This document shows, piece by piece, positions 40,133 through 55,281 of a stretch of DNA of 64,000 bases. Made by a program: the position numbers and the translations under genes. The notes beneath the pieces were generated by a model, which saw only the letters and a program-made list of their open reading frames with translations, had not been told where the DNA came from and did no database searches. Position 1 is the stretch's first letter. Each line of letters starts with the position of its first letter. The DNA is taken from contig CM076656.1 of assembly GCA_038496675.1 (NCBI GenBank), forward strand, positions 21,869,836 through 21,933,835, written 5' to 3'. Source of the DNA: Rachycentron canadum. Its lineage: Eukaryota > Chordata > Actinopteri > Carangiformes > Rachycentridae.

Positions 40133-43100
40133 AGATGAGACTTTACCGGGACTCAGCAGTCATGCCGGTTTGACAAATGAGAACCGACAGCATGTGTGTC
40201 TTTTGTATTATGCTTAATGGCTTCACTTTCAGTAGGCACCGCATGGTTGTTCATCAGGTTAATGTTTCATACACATTATCAGGTGCTGTTTATCTTGCAT
40301 GGGGGGGGGGCAAAAAATGGTAAGGGAACACACATTTAGCATTTGTTTCAGCTAATTTGCCACATGAAAAGTTAAAAGAATTATTAGCTCTCACTCGTGC
40401 CCTCCTCTGTCATGGAGTAATCTCATGGTGATGTGAAACAAGGCTGATTAGGAGATTTATCTCTTTGTTCCCGATTTTGTGGGAGACCTTTTTTTGTGCT
40501 TAGGTAGAAAAAAAAAAAAATAAATAAAAAAAAAAATCACATCTTTTGTTCCCTGAAATGTGGCTCCTGGGTGGTAATCACCTCCTAATGGAAAAGGAAT
40601 AGAAAAAGTTAACAAGTCAATGGAAGCTCAAATAATTCAGTTAAGTTTCTGCAGTTAGGAGGCAGCCAGGAGAATCTGGTGGATGAAAAAATAAATGAAT
40701 AACCCATCAGCTTTCAAGTCATTCAGCACAGATCATGGGTTAATTGAAATAAGGTGTTGAACTGTGAAAAAAAAACAACATATAACTTATTCCCACTGCT
40801 TAATGCTGCCACCGAAATATCTGTTTCAAACGCGCATTTCGCTCAGTCCTCGCCGACACAGCCTTGCTTTTTAAGTTCATACGGAGCTGTTCTTGAGTAT
40901 GATGTGTGTGATGATTTATAATACGTTTGTGATGCATTTTGATATCTACCAATAATAACAATAATACACAAAGGAAATTGGATTACACGTCTTTCACTCT
41001 GCGCTGCATTTGTAGCTGAGGAGAGAAACATGGCGTATGATTGCTTGTGTATCAGCAGTAAATATGAAGAAAGCTGAGAGAAAATTCGTATAATTTCCCA
41101 CGAGTCATGTCCTTGTGAGGGTGGGTACAGTATACGTCCATGTCTTAGGGAACAAAAGCTAATAGCTGGATTATGTTATTTACTGCTGTCTTCAATATTT
41201 CTCCTTTCCACAATATAAACACATTGATTCATATGGGCACAGGCAGGCAAGCAGAGTGCACTCCCACACATACACACGCAAGCAAAGACACGCTTATAAA
41301 CACATGTACACATTCATATACACCCTCACACACAAAATGACACCAAAGTATAGAGAACAGACATAGCAGCTGCCAGACTAAAGCCTGCTTCCCCCCCCCC
41401 CCTCCTTGCAGCTCTCTGGGTACTGTACGTGCCTCACATTTCGAGCATTAACTCTAAGTGTGCCGAGCGGACTGATATTTAAAGCCGTGCGCGGCAGGAG
41501 TAGTGTCTATTTCAGGGACGCCCGTGCACACGCGCGCGCAGACACGCATCCGCGAGGCTGCGCACGGAGCGGCGTAAGACGAAAAGTCATGCAAACCCGC
41601 ACATGCATAGATTAGAGAAACACACATAGGCACAATAATCAGGCCTGTGTGAAACAAATCTCCTCAAAGGCGGGTGTCAGGGAGTGATGGGGGACCATTG
41701 TGATGCCTGGGTAATAATTCTTTTAATATGCCTTGTTTCACAGTCAGACTGTAATCAAACAAGAGACTGGATCCCCTTGGCTATGGGGCTCAGTGAAACC
41801 ATAATCACAACCCGCCCCGCCTCTCTTTTGTGTCAAACAACTCTTTGTGACATTCTAAATCATAACCCCGGGTTTGCTGTTGCCCACATGCTTGTACGCT
41901 GTCAGCAGATCATTTGGTCACACTGTGCACAGTAGTTCGACATCAGCGGGTGAGACGTTCCAGGAGAAGTGGTAACTAGCAGCCTGGGACTATGAGAAAA
42001 CATTATCTTGAAGCGTGTTTCTGGATGAAGGGGTGAGACGGTCTTCCTCGAGCGGGAACAACTGGCCCTCACGTCTCACGATGTTCTGCACTGGAGGAGC
42101 TGCAGAGATCATGATCGGATTTCAGAGGAGACAGGTGACCCCCTCGACCTCCTGTGCTGCACAGCCTTTATTGCCACCAGACACTGGATGGTTAGGTATT
42201 ATCCTACAATGTAATATTAGAGATACCGTGAACAAGACTGTAAATCCACATCGTGGGACCCACCTCCCCCACCTCACCCCTTTTATCGCCCCAGTTAAAT
42301 TCACCCCTATATCGTAACGAAGAATGAGACCAGTGGGTCATGGTGTCGACAGAATAATGTCACACTATGTCATAAAATGGCGGTTAAAAAAGCTACATGG
42401 GAGGAATAAAGAATGGAGGCTGGCATATAGGGAGATACTGTGGTCCAGCAGTAAAAAATGAGGCCTTTTGCTGGAGATACACTCCCCAGTAGTGCCCTAG
42501 GATCTCAGAAATTCTTCCTAGCTGACACAGGACACAGCTTAAGTGGTTACTAGTAGGTTTTATGTGCAATAAAAGGATAAGGAACTTGTTGAATTCATTT
42601 CAGAGCATTTCTCTACCCATTCTGAGCTGTTGGCTTGCAGACAGCCGCGTACAGTGAGGTGTTTGTTTTGGTCTGGTCCTGGCTGGCCGGGCTTACGCCG
42701 TCTGTCAACTTCGGTGCGATGCTGAGAAAAACCAACAGGAGTTTAGATAAACAGGGAAGAATGTGAGGAACTTTAATTGAGGTGCTTTATATCAGAGGCA
42801 CCTGCTGCTGCTCAAGAAACCAACGGATGTGCAACTACAATTAAGACAAAATTTCCAGTGTAATATTATGCATTAAATATAAAGTTTGTTACCTAAAAAG
42901 CTGTGAATAAATGTGAGCCCTGACCACCATGTGGTTATGGCCTTCTTTGTGCCGTGGTTGTGTGTGTGTGCACGGTTTCCCAAAGGCACAGCTAAGGATT
43001 TATTAAATCCTGTCATTTAGTGTGCACCGCTGTCACTGGGCATGACTTGAACTGACTGGCCTGGGCTTTAGCCCCACCTCAGGAGAGAAGCCAAACAGAA

Positions 43101-43340
43101 GTGTACATGTGTGGACATGCATGCACGCGAATGCAAATATCCAGATGTAAGCTGCAGCTAATGGGCGACCGTGGAAGTCGAGGACTAAAGCTACTTCTAT
43201 CTTCCCCATCCGCAAGAACTCGAGCGCCTGCTGGGGTCTGCGTGACGTAAAGGGGTACGGGGGGCTCCAAGGGCACCAGCTGCACATTTGCCCCCAGCAG
43301 ACGAGAAAGAAGTATAACAACAACTATGTGTCCACAGCTG

Positions 43341-43384
<44 letters not shown>

Positions 43385-46300
43385 NNNNNNNNNNNNNNNN
43401 NNNNNNNNNNNNNNNNNNNNNNNNNNNNNNNNNNNNNNNNNNNNNNNNNNNNNNNNNNNNNNNNNNNNNNNNNNNNNNNNNNNNNNNNNNNNNNNNNNNN
43501 NNNNNNNNNNNNNNNNNNNNNNNNNNNNNNNNNNNNNNNNNNNNNNNNNNNNNNNNNNNNNNNNNNNNNNNNNNNNNNNNNNNNNNNNNNNNNNNNNNNN
43601 NNNNNNNNNNNNNNNNNNNNNNNNNNNNNNNNNNNNNNNNNNNNNNNNNNNNNNNNNNNNNNNNNNNNNNNNNNNNNNNNNNNNNNNNNNNNNNNNNNNN
43701 NNNNNNNNNNNNNNNNNNNNNNNNNNNNNNNNNNNNNNNNNNNNNNNNNNNNNNNNNNNNNNNNNNNNNNNNNNNGGGGGGGGGGGGCAGATATTGACCG
43801 AAGAAAGACAGAAACAGAAAGAGTGACTGCAATAGAGAGATAATGAAAGAGAGAGAGAATAAGATGGAAGCGCAACAACGAGAAGGAGAATATGACAGGA
43901 GGACAGAAAAACAAAAACAAAAAGGGTGATTTTCCACATCAATACCCTCTCCTTTCACACCAACTGTGTCCACTTGGGCAGCTGACAGGGGATTGGGGAG
44001 CGAGGGGGGGTTGTTGTCAAGGCAAACAAACAAATTGGCCGTTTTTCATACATCCTGATCCCTGCTCCCGCACCACTGCCGACCATGTAGGAGGACAGGA
44101 GTCTCTGGCATTTTACCCGACCTGAGACGGCGGTGGAAGCTTGGTTTTGACGTTGAAAGTGTCCGTCACTCTCTCACTCACTCTCTCTCTCTCTCTTTGT
44201 GTCTCTGTTTTCTCTCTAAATGTTGCCATGCACAAGTTGACCTCTATGTAGGCACTGCAGAAGACAGGGATGAATCATGGCGATGCTTATTTGAGAGTCG
44301 TACATTCATCAGACTGTAAGAGGTGGGCTCTCTGGGGCGACTGCTAATGCACATGATTCACCAGCATCTGTAACAGCTGAGCATTTTTGCATTGTAAAGC
44401 ACTTTCATAACACTCAACTATAGGGCATTGTTTTGACCACATGCAGAGTTTTGTAAGCTAATTGGCGAGTCGCGTCAGTGAGCTGTACCTTATAATTTCA
44501 AACAAATTGGGTCATTCGCCTCCTCACGATCCCCACTTGCAGATGTATAATTTGAGAGCGCAGCAAAGATTGAAACTGTATGCAAATGTATTGACATTTG
44601 AACAATTAAAGAGGAGGTCTTGATTTGCATGGGTGTAAAGTGCAGCCCGGGGGCTTTTATATGGAAGTGATTCAGAATCTAATTCTGCGACATGGGATAA
44701 ATAAAAGGTTTCCGAGGCTCACCTGTGTCCCATCGAGGCGGAGAATAAACTCTGTTTGTGCCTACTTCTGGTAAAAAATAGCTTTTGATATGCTTACTCA
44801 GTGGTTTGAGGCCACATTTTAGAGTTTGGCATGAATAAACGGTCCATAGAAATGGGTGCATAATGAGTTTTCTCTGGGAACACCTCATTTAAATCAATTT
44901 AATCATCTCACTTACAATATGCGACAAAGGAATATGTCTATTAGCTCCTATATGCAAGGAGGAAAACCAGCATGGAGCAATGGTAAAATGAGTTGGATTA
45001 TTGTGCTGTTGGTCAAAGCCAAAAGAGGGACTTACTGACCCATTTAATGTCCACTTCCAGTGGAGCCGCTTGTTGGATGTGACCCTGTCTACTCCCCCAT
45101 AATCCTACAAGAGATGATCTTGCCTCGACACAAGCAACATTATTAGACTTGACAAGAACCCAACTGTCTGCCACATGGGGGTCTCAACATCACTTTGATG
45201 TGATTGCACTCCATGACAAATGAAAAAAGGAAGTAGGAAGTGCAGTGTACAGTGGTAAATACAAACAGCATCAGTCTCGCTCCCTGCTATTACATTGTTG
45301 GCACATCCTCTGTGCATGCTCAGAAATTGGTCTTGGAGAAGAAAAATCTGTGGTTAAATTAAAAACCTGCAGATCCTTTTTTTTTTTTTTTCTATTTGAA
45401 GAAAAAAATCTAACAATTAACACAGCTCTAGCATCTACATTAATAATTAGCCATGCTCTGTTGTATTAACAATACTTTATACATGCTAATCTGCTAAGCT
45501 TTCACATGACGCGCCTGCAATCATTTGAGCAAAGCTGAAATATTCTTTTCTTTTTCAGTAGTATTTTCTTTTCCTTTCTTTCTTTCTTTCTTTGAAGCAG
45601 CAGAGCGCTGCTTCAAACGCGTACCTTCAACTTTTAACACCACAAAAGCATTCTGATAGCTCGTTTCAGTGTCTAGTGAAGCAGACGTGAAGAAATCACA
45701 GAGAGGGCGTCCTGTGACAGCCAGAAAAAGTGCCATCATTTATGTGCCAACATCAGCCATGTGGGAGGACAAGTTTATTGACATCTTGATGATCATCCTG
45801 GACCATTCTCCCTTGCGCTCATCGACTGCAACTCAACATACATTAGTCAGTAGCAGGGCCAGGCTCATGTCTCATTTGTCAAGAAGGGAGAACAGAGTCC
45901 GTCTTGACATTAAAATAAAGGCGTTTGAATACTGCAGCGAATACAGTACGGCAGGTAGGGAATGTTCTCCAGGAGGGGAGTGGGTTCCTTTGGACGCTTG
46001 GAAGGTCTGACTGTGGGGGCACTTAGGCCTGGCACCAAAAAATAACTGAAATGTGGTCGTATTTCAGGGACGGATCCTTCTAAGGGCTCAGATTTCGCTA
46101 TAGGTAATCAGTGTCCATTCACCAAACGAATAAATCAATCAGTCTGTCTATACACAGCTTATTCCAAGAATCAATAACAGCCAAGCTGAAAATAAAGGCT
46201 GTTATAGAGGTTGTTGCTTGACTGCTTAATAATCAGTTAACTGCATATAAACAAATAATGGCATGTAAAGACATGCTCAAATGTATTATTATTAGATAGC

Positions 46301-49300
46301 AGGAAAGGTGATATTAGGAGCACTTCTACAGACACTGGTTAAAATCAGCTCATTGGAAAATCTCTGGACGAGTGCGTGAATTTATTTTTTTGGACGTGAC
46401 TAAAATAAGCAAACGTGGTTTTATCTGCGGCTGTTCTAAATTTACTTGTGAAATGCAAATATTTAATTTTTAAAAATCTTCTTACTTCAAAAGTGTTATT
46501 CAGAGTTGGTAAAATAAAAAAAAGAAAGAAAGAATGAAAACATTTTTATCTTCCTCCTCATGATTGTTGCAGTGTTTTACTCTCAGCATGTTAATTCGGT
46601 TTTCAAACCAAACAGAAAAGCTCGCCGTGGTGTGGCCAGACTGATGCTGTTCCACTGGCTGAACGCAATTTAGCCACCATAGCCCATGTCCTATCAATGC
46701 TAAAGTGGACCAGCAAACACATTAATAAATATTGAGCTTTTGGATAATCTGCGGAAAAGTTGCATGACCTCCTCGGCTCATCACCGACTGCGTCGAACAT
46801 TACGTGGACTTAGAACTCCGGGTGTGGAGGGGATTAGCATAATTACTGTTATTATAGTCTCAGTGTAAGGACTATCGCAAGCCTAGGCTAGCATCCGCTC
46901 GGCTCTTGACAGCTAAATTAAAAACATACACTGCTGGTATGACCCTGGATGATTGATGCCTCTCCCTTGTGTCTACCATCTATTTCTTTTCTCTCTTAGA
47001 CAGAACTTTCAGTCCTTATACTCCGCCTACAGTGCGAGAGATATTTTCTTCTAATGGCCAATGGAGATCTGGAGTTACGGCATCACTGGGGGAATGATCT
47101 AACCTTGCCCCAGGCAAGACTTTGCACCTGTCCAGGCATGTATGTTTCCAGAGGTGAGAGTATATTTCTCTCTCTCCCTCCATAACACTCCCTGAAAAAA
47201 AAATGCTATCAGGGGTCCCTCGAGCCTTAGCACCAGGGACTCAGTGAACACCCGGAAACCTCCCCAAATCCCCGAGATACTGATCCCTTATGATATAGAA
47301 ACTGGCTTCGAGGTGTTGTTTACCACAGAGCCCCATTCACTTCACCCCCTGGAATGCTTTCCTACACTCCAAAGCTTCCGTAACATATCTAGCACATATT
47401 AGATTCTAAATTAAAAATCAGTCGGCCGTGACACTTGATACATAGATGGGGAATACCAAAGGAATATCAAAGTGCACTTGACAGCAACTGAAGTCACACT
47501 TTCAGAAATGCAATTTAACATTATTGTCTGCAGGAGAAATGATTGGGGGGCTGGGCTCTTACCATGTGCTGGATCAGGTGGGCCAAACTCCAGATTGTAC
47601 CTTAGGATGTAAAAATTATTCCACACATAGAGCTGGTTATCTCGCGGATTGTAATCCACAGCTGCAATGTACTGGTACTGGTTGGGAAAGTGGATGTCAA
47701 CGTATTCCCCACGGTTCTGTTTGGTATTGTAAATGTAATCGATCAGGCTCTTGCTGACCTCGCTTTCATTGTCTTCATAGGTGGAGCGGACCACATACAG
47801 TACTCCACAAACCATGAAGGCATTGGAGGCTGAGCGCTTATCATAGGCAGTGTCCCAGGTCGCCTCAAAACGCAGAGTGTAGGGGTTCAGCTGGCTGATC
47901 ACCATCATGCCGTTGTTCTGCTCTGTGGCGTAGATCACCCACAGCCCGTTCTCATCTACTGCCAGGTCAATGTCTGTTTTACCGCCCCACTTGTAGGGCG
48001 ACGTGTCGTGGTAGTTGGCATTGTTGATGATGGCCTCGCCGCTTTTGATTCGAGTCCGCAGGTCAAACTTCACAATGTTGCGCGTACGTTCCTTGTTGAA
48101 AAACACCGCCCCGTCGTAGACCACGAATCCGGTCCCATCCACCCGGTGGGGCAGCTTGTAGGTGATGGTTTGCCGGGCGTTTTGGAAGTCATCCAGGGAG
48201 GAATACTCAATGAGTGTGTCTGTCCTGTAAGGAGTCCACGGCATGAAGTAGATTTTTTCGCCGGCTTGCAGTGGGTCTTTGCACCAGGCGCCAGCTTGTT
48301 GCTCCGCTTCAAATACAAAGGAAGGTTCACCGACAGCTTTCAGAGTCCCAGGACAAAGAAAAACTAGTAATGGAAGAAGAGTAGAATAAAAAAACAGGCA
48401 CAGGTTAACATGTGAAAAATAAAAGCACACAAAACTATGTGTTATGTCAACAAAGTCTCTAATGTCTTCATTTTGTTTTACAGGTTGTCCACAAGGAGTG
48501 GGGACAAACACACATTAAAGAGTGGCCAAAACACAACTACCAGCTATAGCCAATGTTCACAAGCGGCATAAGGGTTTTGGTTTTGTGCATAGAAAGAAAA
48601 AAAGAAATAGGAGTTATTAAGCATAATGTTTAAATATATAAAGTAGTCTGAAACAAAAAGAAGCTTGGCCTCAGACATTTACTGTTGGGAGTAGAACACA
48701 AATGAGGGGAAATAGAACAGAAACAAAACTGAACGAAACAATTAGTCCTGTAAACAACAACTAACGTCACATGGCAACGGACGGGAGAGGTTATGAGAGA
48801 GCAGGAGTCGGTAGAGTCTGCAAAATGTTTGTGTGTACTTAGATGTGTCTTGGTTACACCACCTTTTCTACGGTAATACACCTGAGAGGCTTGTCATTAC
48901 GAAGTGGTGCAAATGTCACAACCATTACAATTTAAAAAAAAGTTTCATTATGGGTTCTCTCGAGGTGTGTTGGTTGTTGCTCTGAGGCATAAGGAGGCAT
49001 AAGAATCAAGAGAGAGAAGAGCAGCAAGTGGTCAGGTGAGAATAATGGGGAGAAGAGTGAGAGAGGGAGGTAGGGGTAAAGGGGGGGAGGGGGGGCTTGG
49101 AGAGCAAAGGGGACAGTAGAAAGCAATAGCTTGAAAAAACGGGCCAAGAAACACCGTTACCATGGCATGCTATGGAAAAGGGTTTGGAAGCCAGGCAATA
49201 TGAGATTCTGCTGAGTAGAAAAAGCACCCAGAGAGAATGAGGAGAGGAAGCCCCCTATGGACTGCAGCCAATACACCCCCCATTTACATCTTTTGGCTGC

Positions 49301-52300
49301 TTGTGTGCTGTCTTTTCTTTTATGGCCAGCCTTACTTCTCTTCTTGCCGTTAACATTACAGCTGGGGGGATTCTAGAGATAACGTCTGCGATGGGTTTGT
49401 AGGGGCCACCATGGGAAAATAGGTAGTTTACAACCAGATGCCACAAAACAAGGAGCTAGGGTTTGGATCGTGTCTGTGATTTACCTTTTTGCTCCACTTC
49501 TATTTTAAGCGTTGGAAGAGAGAATGAAAGGGGTGCAAGGGGAAAAAAAGAGATTAATATGAATTAACTGTCATCGCTACGATTACATATGCAGAAACAG
49601 GTTATGAGACATGGACAAAGACAGGTACACCTATATAGAGAAAGCAGGGACGTTTAGAGAGAGTCGACAAACAGCCGCCAACATCCTGCCTTTAAAAGAA
49701 AAAGGGTCAGATTAGAACAACGAGATTGGTCTGATCACATTTGCGATCATGACCAGTTTTTACAGTTGGTTTATAGCACAGTGGTAGATGGATTTTTTTT
49801 TTTTTTTTTTTTACATGCATGTGACTACGCATTATATCTATCGCTTAACTTCGATCAGGTTTAACGTCAGACATTCATGAGTAAAAAAATATTTAATGTC
49901 TGTTTGATGCGCAGACGAGTCTCTTTTAAGTTTTTAATATTGTCAATGGGATTCTAGATAAATAAACACATTTTCCGAGACTCATGGCTGCTGTGGATCC
50001 AGCCTGTGAATGTTACAGCAGTAAAGTGGGATTTACTGCATCATTTCAATAAATATATGGATAAATATAATTTCACTGTACATGACCCTGGCTTGTTTGA
50101 AAGGCCAAATCAAGATTCAAGATTTAAATCTACCCACCACCATGAACCAGGCCAAAATCAGTGAAAAACACAGCTGTTATTTTCTATTTAAATAAAGTTA
50201 AATCTAGAGTAACAGTAGTTCCATCTTTGCTGCATTTATATCTTTTCATGTAAATAAATAAATTAATTAAAAGAAAGATTTTAATTCCATAATGGACCAA
50301 TGTCACACCTGACTACCAACAACAAGTCTCAGCATAACACTAATCTTACTCAGCCTTATGCACAGAGAAAAACAACCTCACTGTGGCCTTATCAAAGAAG
50401 CAGGTAATCAGTGTAAGTCACTGGAGCAAAATACACTAATATAGACTATGTGCACTCACTGTTGAAACATGTATTTAATATTAAGCAACACTATGTTTAA
50501 TTTCTTGAGTTATTTTCCACTTTCTAATGCAAATCTGCTAGAAATTAGCCAACAAGGGCGAATTCAGCCGAGGCACTCTGAAGGCAGCTACACTGAGAAT
50601 GATTACCCAGTCCATTAATCTGACAGTTCAGTGGTGGCTTTATAGAAAACATATCACACTTAGAAAGTAAAAAATAAAAAGAACCATGCACATTAGCATT
50701 GCATGAAAAGAGCCTGCTTATTTTTAACTGCAACAACAAGGCTGAACATTTACAAGTCCACACAGAAGCAAAATATTCTTCAGAAAAGACATGTTTCTCA
50801 GGTTAGCATGAAGCCTAGGTCAGACTATTGACTGCTGGAGGCCATTCATCTTAACAACTGGTCTGCTCGCTGCCGATTTACCTCGCTGTCGGCAAGATGT
50901 GAGGGAACAGAAATGGGCATCGCAGCAAGATAAATGCAGTCATTCAATAACACTTGTTCTCACTGTGTGTACACAGAAGCTCGAGCAAAGTATGATTCCA
51001 TAAAATGCTCACGCTTTTTATTACATGGTACTGAAGCTATTTCATGGAGACTGAAGTGTGTTGATTTTAATTGTGATGAAACTTCTTTGACATAAAAACT
51101 CATTTCTTCTCGTGTAGACTGAGTTGGGCACGTTGCTATTTGACATCACTTAATTTGAGGTTTATTCTTTCAACAATACGGAAACTGAGATGTTAACCTC
51201 ACAAGTGCCGACTGCATACAGCCGCTCTTTTGCCCTTCATCTAAACTCCTTTTGGTCTTTTTTTTGCAGCCTCCTTCTCATGTTTCAGTCTCTGTTGGCT
51301 TCACAATACACAGGCTCTTACTTTGAAATACTAAATGTACAGTATATATTTCAGAGCGCTTTGCACCATGGGATAATTTGAGCAATCATAAATTCGGCTC
51401 CCCTTGAATCTCGCAACCCTCAAGCTCCAATTAGTGCCGGTTCGTATCAGAACTTGAATCTGTTGTAAATGTTGCGTCTGACCTAGGCCTCAGTGGCAAG
51501 AAGAGATTCAGAGGGATCCGTAAATAAACGCACGCCATTCTGCAGAAAAAAAGTCAAACGTCTTGCAGCTGACTATGAGATCAAACATGGATAGGAAGCA
51601 AACAAATTAACAGCAGTCGGGTTCTCAGACGCTGCCTCGGCCACGTAAAATAAAGGGGCCGGGAAGAGGACAGAGAGAGATGGCGTGAGGGAGGGAAATC
51701 TGGAAAGGAAAGGAAAACACCTGATGGCGTTAGTGGAATTGTAAAAATCGAGATAGCAAACAGTGTGATCAGAAATCGGTGAGAGGATGAAGAGAGTGAG
51801 TCAGAAAGCCGAGGAGGTTTCCTGCAGATTGCACAGGGAAGAGAGTCAGTCACTTTGAATATAGCAACATTAAAACAAACAAACATGAGACACATCCCAA
51901 CCCACACTAACCCCAAAGACACAACACTAGACTTTCTAGGGAATTCCTGCTTTCTATAAACTGTTACTAATCAAGTTATGAAGACTATTAATTATCACTG
52001 CTAATAATCAGTTGTTCCATCTTGAAATGTATGGATGTCAGCAGATCGCAGATTCAGTCAGAGGCTCCGGTGTTAAGTTAAAGCATCATGTAAAACTACA
52101 TTGAATAAAAATAATGGATAAAACAATAAACACCAAAGGGGGCTCGAAACTCATGCTGTTGCAGCTTAACTTCAGTCTTCATAATCTGGCCACCACTGTC
52201 ACATGGAGCTGAGGGTTTACTTGCATGAGCATGTGATGAAAATATGAGCAGTGAGGACTATTTATGCCCACTGGAACAACTCTACGGTTTTATAAAAAGG

Positions 52301-53428
52301 TAGAATAGGGATGGCAACTTTTTTTTCTCTCCCCTCACCATTTCAAAATAGCTTGCATAGAACAGGCTTAATGAAGAAATGTCTTGGCTTTTATGTTGCC
52401 CATTACTGGAGCCAATTCAGCGGGTGACTCAGTGCCAGGTGAAGGCAAAATTTACTTCTTTGGCTGGGACATGAAGATAATGTTGCTAATGAGGGCAGTT
52501 CATGACAAGGACCAAATTATGAAGCCAAAAGGATGGGAAATGGAGGAAAATGTAGGCAACTTGTTGCAAAGGCCACTTGCACAGAAGTGAAAAAAATCCC
52601 AAATTGCTTGTGTGATTATGCAAAAAGGCGCAGACAATAGAATGAATAAATTAAAACACCACATCACATTCAGTCGGTGCCAAAAAAACAACTGTGTATC
52701 ACATTATGTTCTTAAACTGCTTGCTGTATTTCGTGGGGCAGATAGACTTTGAGGGCCAGTGGTTACTAGTCAAAATGAGGACACTGTCTGCGGTCCCGTC
52801 GTTGATCAGCTTAATGGGGATTTAATACGTTTTCTTGCAAAACAACTTCTCAAGTCTTGTATCCCAGCAAATCCAGGGGATCCTAAGCTCCTGATTCGCT
52901 GCAATGTTTTTAATCACAAATCGTGGTATTTGGCATATGATCTATTCCATCAGAAAACCAGGAAACTGTAGCTGAGGTTTGGTCTTTGCTATCCCGTCTG
53001 AAAACTGAAGTAAGAGTTTGCTCTGGTGTGGAAAAGCTCAGTAAATCTTCCACTATGATTGCCCTTTTTTTTTTTTTTCTGCACGAATCTGACTCTATAA
53101 AATGATCTGGGTTGTATAGATTCTTATTTTGGGGGAAGAGGAGACAAAGGATTAGTAGGAGGAAAGCAACAAAACACGGAACTTGCCAATAAACCACAAT
53201 CTATCACAGTTTACAACAGGACTAGAGTGGGAAAGGCTGGACTGGGCTTGTGTGGACTGGATCACACCGGGAGAACACTAAGCACTTACCAGAGCAGTTG
53301 CGATAGGATACATTCTGTGTTCTTGGTCCTAACTTGGTTGGACATGGACCTTGAAAAGCAAAGAGATGGGGCTACAGACATGCATGTTTGAAACTGCTCA
53401 GACTGAAGTGAGGACCTGTTTGGAATAG

Positions 53429-53475
<47 letters not shown>

Positions 53476-54855
53476 CAGACTTCGCCAGAGCTGAGAGTCC
53501 TTGGGCAGAAGTTTATTTTTCACCACACTCTCCTTGGTGCAAGGGGGAGGCAAAAGACAATCATAACAGTGGGTGGACATGAGTGCACCTTGAGGCTAAT
53601 CCTACTATTAAGGTTTGAGGTAACACAGCAAGATATAGGATCAATACTTCACTTAACTATGAGGCAAGTAAGAATAAAAACAACGAAAAAAGCAAAGGAA
53701 AAAAAAAACAAGCAGTGAGGTGTGATAGGTAGAAGCTACAGAATTTGGATTTGCTCAAAAAGGTGGCTCAAATACTCATCATTGCTTATTCCATTTTTAA
53801 TTACAGGTCCTCAAAGCCTTGGATAGGTTAACCTTTAAGTCGTAATGAGTTTCACCATCTAATGATGTTAACTAATTCAGTCGGATTCAGCACCGAGGGT
53901 AAGAGCTTGGACGGGTACACTGGCTGGTAATGAGCAATACAGAAGTGATGTGTGAAATATAAAACCTACTGTAGAACAAAAGTGCATTATTCATATTTGG
54001 GCTTAATTTCCTCTTTCGGTGCATTCAAAACTGAAACAAATCTTAAGGCATCATCAGTGTGCAAAACACTCATCTGAAGCTACAAGAGCTGCCAAATACT
54101 ATCTTCCCATCACTCCCACTCTAATTATTTCAATTCCACCTGATTAGTGATTCTGGCAATTCATCTAAATCTTTGTCATTAATCAGTTTGTAAAGGTTAC
54201 ACGGGGGAATTTCCTTCACAAATTGCAAATGAACATGGCAGCTTAAAGGACAAAGGGGAATTTTAATGCAAAGGGCAATCTAAAGATTGTTTGGGAGCTC
54301 AATGGCAATGAATATTTTAGCATCCACGAAGGAGACAAAATGTTAACACTATCTCTTTAGATGAAATATTACCTTGTTGACTTACGCGTGGAGCCATTCT
54401 GTTCTGTTACATAATGAAACATCTGTTAACATATTTCAACACCTGTTGTATGGATGTGAATTAAGCCATCAAGGTGAGCTGCATTTTTCGCCTGATAGAC
54501 TTCTCCGTACAAGACTTGAGTAATGAAACACCCGCTTGCCATCACGGAGAGTCAGCACAACTTCCTCTACCCTCAATATACTCTGCTAGCACATAACCAG
54601 GCTCGTTGATCCGCTGGAAACACAGCGAGCACATCAATAATAAAGGCAGTACAGAAAAGGACCAAAGGGTTTTACAGGTCATATTTCATGAAAAGTTCAT
54701 GGTGTGACACAGATGGAGGAAGAGACAGAGGAAAATGGTGCTGGAAGGTGTTGCAGACGAGGAGAGCAGACTGTCTGAACAAGGCGGAGGGAAGAAATGG
54801 GACAGGATATGATATGTCACGGGGAGAGAGAGAGAGAGAGAGTGAGAGAGTGAGA

Positions 54856-54888
<33 letters not shown>

Positions 54889-55281
54889 TGAGAGAGTGAG
54901 AGAGTGAGAGAGNNNNNNNNNNNNNNNNNNNNNNNNNNNNNNNNNNNNNNNNNNNNNNNNNNNNNNNNNNNNNNNNNNNNNNNNNNNNNNNNNNNNNNNN
55001 NNNNNNNNNNNNNNNNNNNNNNNNNNNNNNNNNNNNNNNNNNNNNNNNNNNNNNNNNNNNNNNNNNNNNNNNNNNNNNNNNNNNNNNNNNNNNNNNNNNN
55101 NNNNNNNNNNNNNNNNNNNNNNNNNNNNNNNNNNNNNNNNNNNNNNNNNNNNNNNNNNNNNNNNNNNNNNNNNNNNNNNNNNNNNNNNNNNNNNNNNNNN
55201 NNNNNNNNNNNNNNNNNNNNNNNNNNNNNNNNNNNNNNNNNNNNNNNNNNNNNNNNNNNNNNNNNNNNNNNNNNNNNNNNN

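Larger units (their letters stand above)
36422..47562 (-). other. Long adgrl2 intron between OLF and stalk exons
   Basis: No exon was recognised. It holds a possible SINE (36640-36800), microsatellites (37843-37873, 40083-40130, 43344-43384), an assembly gap (43385-43775) and a G-run (43776-43787). Open frames crossing the gap are artefacts of N bases and repeats. Confidence 0.65.

Noticed and set aside
41684..42317. Open frames on the plus strand inside the long intron as a nested gene
   Set aside because: No homology, no consistent splice or poly(A) signals, ordinary composition.
43079..44033. Long open frames crossing 43385-43775
   Set aside because: They consist of N bases plus His/Thr or Cys/Val from a GT repeat and have no protein content.
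44908..44945. Short exon-like segment with a GTAAGTGAG donor in the OLF-stalk intron
   Set aside because: 32 nt entering at phase 1 would leave at phase 0, breaking the downstream frame; no homology.
48364..48511. 5' extension of the olfactomedin open frame to a Met
   Set aside because: An acceptor at 48364-48365 and family alignment place the exon start at 48363; the extension is intron.
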